In this document: positions 36,348 to 40,812 of the stretch, one piece after another
How positions within the stretch are numbered: the stretch's first letter is position 1
How the letters are laid out: every line of letters begins with the position of its first letter
Notes under the pieces: model-generated
What the model was told of the DNA's origin: nothing
The model's input: only the letters and a program-made list of their open reading frames with translations
The model's database searches: none
Made by a program: the position numbers and the translations under genes
Assembly: GCA_002689995.1 (NCBI GenBank)
Contig: NZIV01000043.1
Span: 2,482 to 43,293, forward strand
From: Fidelibacterota bacterium
GTDB taxonomy: Bacteria > Fidelibacterota > Marinisomatia > SCGC-AAA003-L08 > GCA-2689995
Direction of reading: 5' to 3'
Length of the DNA stretch: 40,812 nt

Positions 36348-37057
36348 TATCGTTTTTCACACGACTAAATTTTTTTTTTCTTTCTTTAATTACAAAACCT
36401 ACAGAATTAGAACAAAAAGTTAAATATACATTTATTGATAAATCACTTTTAGAGGTGAGTCTTACCCATAAATCTTTAAAACCTAATCCTAAAAAAAATT
36501 ATGAACGATTTGAGTTTCTTGGCGACGCAGTACTTGACTATGTTGTTTCAGAATGGCTCTTTCATAAATATGGAAAAGATGATGAAGGAAAATTAACAAA
36601 GAAAAGAGCAGCTTTAGTAAAAAAGCAATTTTTAGCTAAAATGGCTACTAAATTAAATTTAGTTAAATATGTAAAAACAAATAATAGTCTTGATTTAAAA
36701 AATCAAAAGGTTGCCTATAATTTAAATGGTAATATTTTTGAATCATTAGTTGGTGCAATATTTTTAGATGGTGGAATAAAATCGGCAGAAAAATTTATTT
36801 ATAAATTTTTAATTATGCATGAAAATAAAGCGACAGCCGATGACAATTATAAAGGTAAATTAATTGAAATTTATCAGGAAAAAGGATTAGAACCTCCTTT
36901 ATTTAGAGTGAAAAATGTAGAAGGACCAGATCACGACAAGATTTTTACAATAGAGGCAGTAGTTTCTGATGATAAAATGTTTTTAGGTATTGGTAGGAGT
37001 AAAAAAGAAGCTGAGCAAAAAGCTTCAAAGAATGCATTAGAGAGCACTAAACTTTAA
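36344..37057 (+). CDS. rnc: Ribonuclease III
   Basis: Double-strand RNA endonuclease for rRNA and mRNA processing. The catalytic domain has RFEFLGDAVLDYV (55-67, with E57 and D61 among the metal ligands) and NIFESLVGAIFLDGG. A dsRNA-binding domain occupies about 165-236 (YKGKLIEIYQEKG ... SKKEAEQKASKNAL). The start is a TTG overlapping the fabF stop. The first 20 residues are an unusual hydrophobic stretch before the core. The 3' end overlaps the opposing bifunctional-nuclease gene by a few bases. Confidence 0.95.
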   Translation: MISFFTRLNFFFLSLITKPTELEQKVKYTFIDKSLLEVSLTHKSLKPNPKKNYERFEFLGDAVLDYVVSEWLFHKYGKDDEGKLTKKRAALVKKQFLAKMATKLNLVKYVKTNNSLDLKNQKVAYNLNGNIFESLVGAIFLDGGIKSAEKFIYKFLIMHENKATADDNYKGKLIEIYQEKGLEPPLFRVKNVEGPDHDKIFTIEAVVSDDKMFLGIGRSKKEAEQKASKNALESTKL

Positions 37058-37623
37058 TTTTCCTTCTCTAAATGAGATATTTTATCTCTTAGTTTTGCTG
37101 CAATTTCATATTCTTCTTCTTCAATTGCCTTGTCTAAAGCATCTTTTAAATTATCTAATGTTTTAAATTTAGAAAAATCAGTTTCTTGGGTAGCTGGAGT
37201 AGTAGTTCCACTTTCAATTACTATACTTTTTAATGAAGCATTTTCAATTACTTATTTTGTCGCAAAAATTGGAGCTAATGATTTTAGCGCAATTGCAATA
37301 GCATCGCTTGGTCGACTATCGATTTTTATTTCAGTATTATTTTTTGTTCTTATGAAAACTTGAGCAAAGAAAGTACCTTTTGATAAATTATTTATAATAA
37401 TTTTTGATATTTTTGCCTCAAATGAATCTATAATTTCATTTAATAAATCATGTGTCATTGGTCTTGGCATTTCAATACCTTCATATGCTAGAGCTATAGC
37501 CTGAGCTTCATTACTTCCGACGACGATCGGTAACTGTTTATTACCACCTAATTCTTGTAAAAGGACTGCATATCCTTTACTGGGCGGATGATAAGAAATT
37601 TTATTTACTTCTACATTTATCAT
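37054..37623 (-). pseudogene. Bifunctional nuclease (DUF151) protein split by an in-frame TAA before its UVR-like tail
   Basis: Residues 1-123 form a DUF151/bifunctional nuclease domain: YAVLLQELGGNKQLPIVVGSNEAQAIALA, then RPSDAIAIALKSLAPIF. A TAA at 37252-37254 ends the frame, yet the same frame continues for 65 more codons as VIENASLKS..., ending in a UvrB/UvrC-like helix pair (ALDKAIEEEEYEIAAKLRDKI) and a TAA at 37054-37056. Homologues commonly carry such a C-terminal UVR motif, so the stop looks like a nonsense mutation (for example GAA to TAA) or a sequencing error rather than the natural end. The nuclease domain itself is intact and may still be made. ATG 37623 is the start. Confidence 0.78.
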
Positions 37624-37669
37624 ATATCTTACTCTATAAAATATGACAAATAACTAATTCAAAAATATG

Positions 37670-38725
37670 TTATTCATCACTTAATCTATTTTTTAATTCC
37701 GTAATTCTTACAACTGGTGTTGGGTCAATATTGTTTAATAATGCACAGTAAAAGCTTATCCAATCAATTAAATGAATCATACATAAAGCTCGTTCTATAT
37801 TTGAATCACACTCTAACCTAAGTATTAAATGGTTAATAGGATACTTGCTTAATAATTCTTTTGTAATTTGCATTCTTTTTTCTACTTGAGGATGATCCGA
37901 ATTATCCATTATCCAACAAATAACAGTTTCTTTTAGAATTTTATTATTATTCCAGCCTTCAATTTCATTATGATTTTGCTCAGGAAAACTTAGGTGTGAA
38001 CTAAGAATTTTAGCATTTTCTGCTAGTTGTCCTCTCATCCTAAATGCACAATTAGCCTGCCAACCCTCTGATGCATAGATAACAGGAAATTTATTATATA
38101 TCTTTTTTGAAAATTCAATTGCATTATTAGTATTAGAGTAATCGGAGTATATCAAAGAAAGTTCAGTTAATTTATTTAAAGAATTTTTCAGTAAATTTGT
38201 CATTAAGTTTTTTGGAATTAACTTTATTTTTTCCAAAAGTAAAAGATTTAAAGCTATTGAAAAACCTAAAGCAGCTCTTGGCTGATAACCGGGAGTTACT
38301 TTAATAAAATCAAATAAATTATTTTTTGCAACTTTTAATAATTTTCCACCAGTTGTTACAGCAACTACAGTAGCACTCTTTTCTATAGCTAAATTTAAAG
38401 CATTAAGTGTCTCATCTGTATTTCCACTATATGAAGATGAAATGATTAGTGTGTTTTTATTTACCCAATTTGGAATTTCATATGAGCGATTTACAATAAT
38501 AGGAATATTACAATATTGATTGCATAGTGATGCGACAAAATCTCCACCTATTGCAGAGCCACCCATTCCTGAAATCAGAATTGTTTCTATATGATTATAT
38601 TCATTTTTAGGCTGCCAGTCTCTCATATAATCCAAAGAAAATTTTATTTGATTAGGAAAGCTAAGAATAGCATCAAACATATTTTTATTATCATACTTTA
38701 ATTTTAATTCTTTAAAATTTATCAC
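37670..38725 (-). CDS. Bifunctional phosphoglucose/phosphomannose isomerase
   Basis: A 351-residue SIS-domain isomerase of the Pgi/Pmi family, interconverting fructose-6-P with glucose-6-P and mannose-6-P. The phosphosugar motif SGMGGSAIGGDF (52-63) and SSSYSGNTDETL (96-107) are clear, and FPEQNHNEIEGW carries the catalytic Glu/His of the family. The start is GTG at 38725. It follows the polyprenyl synthase by one base and lies in the same run as the phosphohexomutase, a sugar-phosphate neighbour. Confidence 0.92.
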   Translation of the reverse strand: MINFKELKLKYDNKNMFDAILSFPNQIKFSLDYMRDWQPKNEYNHIETILISGMGGSAIGGDFVASLCNQYCNIPIIVNRSYEIPNWVNKNTLIISSSYSGNTDETLNALNLAIEKSATVVAVTTGGKLLKVAKNNLFDFIKVTPGYQPRAALGFSIALNLLLLEKIKLIPKNLMTNLLKNSLNKLTELSLIYSDYSNTNNAIEFSKKIYNKFPVIYASEGWQANCAFRMRGQLAENAKILSSHLSFPEQNHNEIEGWNNNKILKETVICWIMDNSDHPQVEKRMQITKELLSKYPINHLILRLECDSNIERALCMIHLIDWISFYCALLNNIDPTPVVRITELKNRLSDE

Positions 38726-38726
38726 T

Positions 38727-39680
38727 TTATTTCTTTCTATTATGAATCAATTTACTAAAATTTTTGATATGTTCACTTAATAAATCATTTTTAATTAATA
38801 ATTGATTCGCTTCGTTAATCATATGTGAAGTAAGTAATTCAATTTCAGATTTAATTTTGGTTTTTTCAAGGATATTACGAATTAATTTTTTACCTAATTC
38901 AACGTTATCACCAGCATTTTTTAATGATGTATTTAATTCATCGGCATAATCTTCTTTTATTCGCAACATTGGATAAGTCTTTTTTCCTAACAAATAATCT
39001 GAGTCCAGACTTTTCCCCATCTGTTTTGTATTAGAATATAATTCAAGCAAGTCATCTTGTATTTGAAAAGCTCTTCCGACTAGTTTTCCATATTTACTTA
39101 GAGCAGAGCAATATTTAGAGTTTTCTGTGATTGATAGTGCTCCAAGTTCTGCTGCCATGCCGATAAGATAACCTGTTTTTAAATCAATCATATTAACATA
39201 TTCTTCAATAGTTACATCTGACTTAGTTTCAAATTCTTTATCAATTGCTTGACCTTCACAAACTGCCAAAAGACCATTTGTAAATACTTTTAATATTTCA
39301 GGATTATTTCTTTGACATTTTTGAAGTGTCATTAATGCTAATGATAACATAGCATCTCCAGTTAGAATTGCAGTTCCGTTATCCCATTTTTGATGTACCG
39401 TAGGTTTTCCGTGCCTAGTATTATCATCATCCATTATATCATCATGAACTAGTGTGAAATTATGTAAAATTTCAACTGCTAATGCTACATGCATTGCATC
39501 TTCAGCATTTCCACCACAGGCATCCGCTGATAGAAATGTAAGAATTGGACGAATTCGTTTTCCTGTACCTGAAAGAACATAATTAATTGGATTAACTAAT
39601 GAGATTGGTCCATTACTATAAATCTCTAATAAGTCAGAATTTAGTTTATTTTTTAAGTATTCTAAATTAAGATTATGCAT
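38727..39680 (-). CDS. Polyprenyl (geranylgeranyl/farnesyl-type) diphosphate synthase
   Basis: Trans-isoprenyl synthase that condenses IPP with allylic diphosphates. The first Asp-rich motif is DDIMD (80-84, in LVHDDIMDDDNTRHG) and the second is DDLLE in QIQDDLLELY; GTGKRIRP (38-45) binds IPP. About 317 residues from ATG 39680, chosen over a TTG at 39698. Product length cannot be read from sequence alone; octaprenyl/heptaprenyl or C15-C20 are possible. It overlaps the phosphohexomutase end by 8 nt. Confidence 0.92.
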   Translation of the reverse strand: MHNLNLEYLKNKLNSDLLEIYSNGPISLVNPINYVLSGTGKRIRPILTFLSADACGGNAEDAMHVALAVEILHNFTLVHDDIMDDDNTRHGKPTVHQKWDNGTAILTGDAMLSLALMTLQKCQRNNPEILKVFTNGLLAVCEGQAIDKEFETKSDVTIEEYVNMIDLKTGYLIGMAAELGALSITENSKYCSALSKYGKLVGRAFQIQDDLLELYSNTKQMGKSLDSDYLLGKKTYPMLRIKEDYADELNTSLKNAGDNVELGKKLIRNILEKTKIKSEIELLTSHMINEANQLLIKNDLLSEHIKNFSKLIHNRKK

Positions 39681-40812
39681 TAATTTTGAAGTTACCAAAC
39701 TCAGATAATTTATTTAAAACTAATGATTTTATTTCATTTAGTCTTTCTTCAGATTTAGCTTCAAATCTTGTTACAATTACGGGCTGAGTATTTGAAGAAC
39801 GAACAAGTCCCCAACCATCTTGAAAACGAATTCGAACTCCATCAATAGTTTCACAATCAAAGTTTTTAGTAAAATATTTTATAGCCTTTTTCGTAATTTT
39901 AAACTTTTCTAAATCATCATTGCATTCCATCCTCATTTCAGGTGTCGAATAATATTTTGGAATTTCTGCTGTAAGTTCTGATAACTTCTTGTTTGTTCTT
40001 GATAAAGTTTGTGCTGCCCTTAAACCTACATAAATTGCATCATCAAAGCCGTAATAATCATCCGAAAAAAAGATATGTCCACTCATTTCTCCAGCAAATT
40101 TTACATTATTTTCTCGCATTTTTTCTTTAATTAGTGAATGTCCTGTTTTCCAAATTGTTGCTGTTCCGCCGTATTTTATTATCATTTCTTCCAATGCTTG
40201 GGAACATTTGACATCAAAAATAATTTCTTCACCAGGAGTTTTAATAATTTCAGGTAAAAATATACACATCATATTATCGGCACGAATTATTTCACCTTTT
40301 TCATCGATAAGAATTGCTCTATCTGCATCACCATCAAAAGCAACACCAAAATCATAATCACCTTTTTTTATTACTTTAATTATGTCATCTAGATTTTTAT
40401 CTTCTGTTGGATCTGGATGATGGTTTGGAAAAGTAGAGTCAACGTTACAATATAATTCAGTTAATTCTATACCTAAATCTTTATAAATTTGTGGTCCACC
40501 TAAACATCCTGCTGCATTTCCACAATCCATAACTATTTTTAATTTTCTTTCAATTTTAATTTTTGACTTTAACATATCTAGATAATTTTGAAGAATAGGC
40601 ACATTTTCAATTTCACCATTACCAATTTCAAAATCTTGTTCTTGAATTAAATCCTTCAAGTCTTGAATTTGTTTACCATAAAAAGCTTTTTGACTAATTG
40701 ATATCTTAAAACCATTAAATTCTGGAGGATTATGACTTCCTGTAATTTGAACAGCTCCATCTATATTTAGATGATACATACTGAAGTAATTTGTCGGAGT
40801 AGGGATGATTCC
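39673..40812 (-). CDS. Phosphomannomutase/phosphoglucomutase, 5' end beyond window
   Basis: Partial gene: the frame is open to the right edge (GIIPTPTNYFSMYHLN), so an N-terminal part of domain 1 is missing. The catalytic phosphoserine loop TGSHNPPEFNG, the metal loop DGDADRAILID and the domain 3 GEMSGHIFF are present, with a C-terminal phosphate-binding RSSNTQPVIVTRFEA. It interconverts hexose-1- and 6-phosphates for cell-envelope sugars. It is the first visible gene of a run with the polyprenyl synthase and the Pgi/Pmi-type isomerase. Confidence 0.93.
   Translation of the reverse strand, partial: GIIPTPTNYFSMYHLNIDGAVQITGSHNPPEFNGFKISISQKAFYGKQIQDLKDLIQEQDFEIGNGEIENVPILQNYLDMLKSKIKIERKLKIVMDCGNAAGCLGGPQIYKDLGIELTELYCNVDSTFPNHHPDPTEDKNLDDIIKVIKKGDYDFGVAFDGDADRAILIDEKGEIIRADNMMCIFLPEIIKTPGEEIIFDVKCSQALEEMIIKYGGTATIWKTGHSLIKEKMRENNVKFAGEMSGHIFFSDDYYGFDDAIYVGLRAAQTLSRTNKKLSELTAEIPKYYSTPEMRMECNDDLEKFKITKKAIKYFTKNFDCETIDGVRIRFQDGWGLVRSSNTQPVIVTRFEAKSEERLNEIKSLVLNKLSEFGNFKINA

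Noticed and set aside
37074-37088. GAGATA/TATCTC hairpin near the convergent rnc and nuclease gene ends
   Set aside because: It lies within the coding sequence of the UVR-like tail, is short and has no T-run.
37130-37363. Plus-strand open frame opposite the bifunctional nuclease gene
   Set aside because: It is an antisense shadow of the real DUF151 reading frame.

Overview
The window looks like a piece of a low-GC marine bacterial chromosome, most likely Candidatus Marinimicrobia (SAR406) or a close relative of the Bacteroidota/FCB side. This is inferred from a type IX secretion sorting domain (PNPFNP start, KLMLIK end), 'DCNGDIGG..NCGICSGG' cysteine-rich linkers, an AT-rich composition and the housekeeping gene set. 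No 16S gene is present to confirm it.

The main result is that the organism appears to decode UGA as selenocysteine (Sec). A tRNA with anticodon TCA, a long D stem and a long variable arm lies at 7193-7285 (-). Two minus-strand genes make best sense only if in-frame UGA codons are read as Sec. The first (82-1119) is an exported beta-barrel-like protein whose signal peptide is followed by U-A-L-U. The second (22520-23569) is a degenerate 5'-nucleotidase/metallophosphatase-like exported protein with a C-G-U motif. In both, a hairpin with a loop beginning GGUC lies 17-18 nt after the nearest UGA, as expected for a bacterial SECIS. The second gene closes a three-gene operon: membrane-anchored rhodanese, MauE/DoxX-like membrane protein with CGC, then the CGU selenoprotein. 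This is a candidate undescribed envelope sulfur/selenium redox system.

Layout. 0-6.1 kb: UxxU selenoprotein, HMA metal-binding protein overlapping phenylalanine 4-hydroxylase, a large type IX secreted protein, an AlkA-like glycosylase, a small barrel-like protein and a nickel superoxide dismutase with a Sec signal peptide. 6.1-7.2 kb: gene-poor, with a broken sorting-domain remnant and hairpins. 7.2-11 kb (-): miaB-lapA-lapB-SPOR protein followed by tRNA-Sec. 11-18 kb (-): M23 peptidase, small membrane and coiled-coil proteins, FAD oxidoreductase, gatB, serA and a class V aminotransferase. 18-21.7 kb (-): Fe(III) ABC transporter. 22-22.4 kb: tRNAs Leu, Cys, Gly. 22.4-24.5 kb: the Sec operon. 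24.7 kb: tRNA-Ala and a PpiD-like protein. 26.4-28.4 kb: a secreted endonuclease I with a dockerin-like end. 28.5-37 kb (+): aroE-aroC-CDGSH protein, rpmF-plsX-fabH-fabD-fabG-acpP-fabF-rnc. 37-40.8 kb (-): a bifunctional-nuclease-domain gene split by a stop codon, a Pgi/Pmi-type isomerase, a polyprenyl synthase and a 5'-truncated phosphohexomutase.

Most genes are single-copy metabolism in tight, overlapping operons. The unusual content is in the Sec genes, the nickel SOD, the type IX proteins and the decayed 6-7 kb strip.
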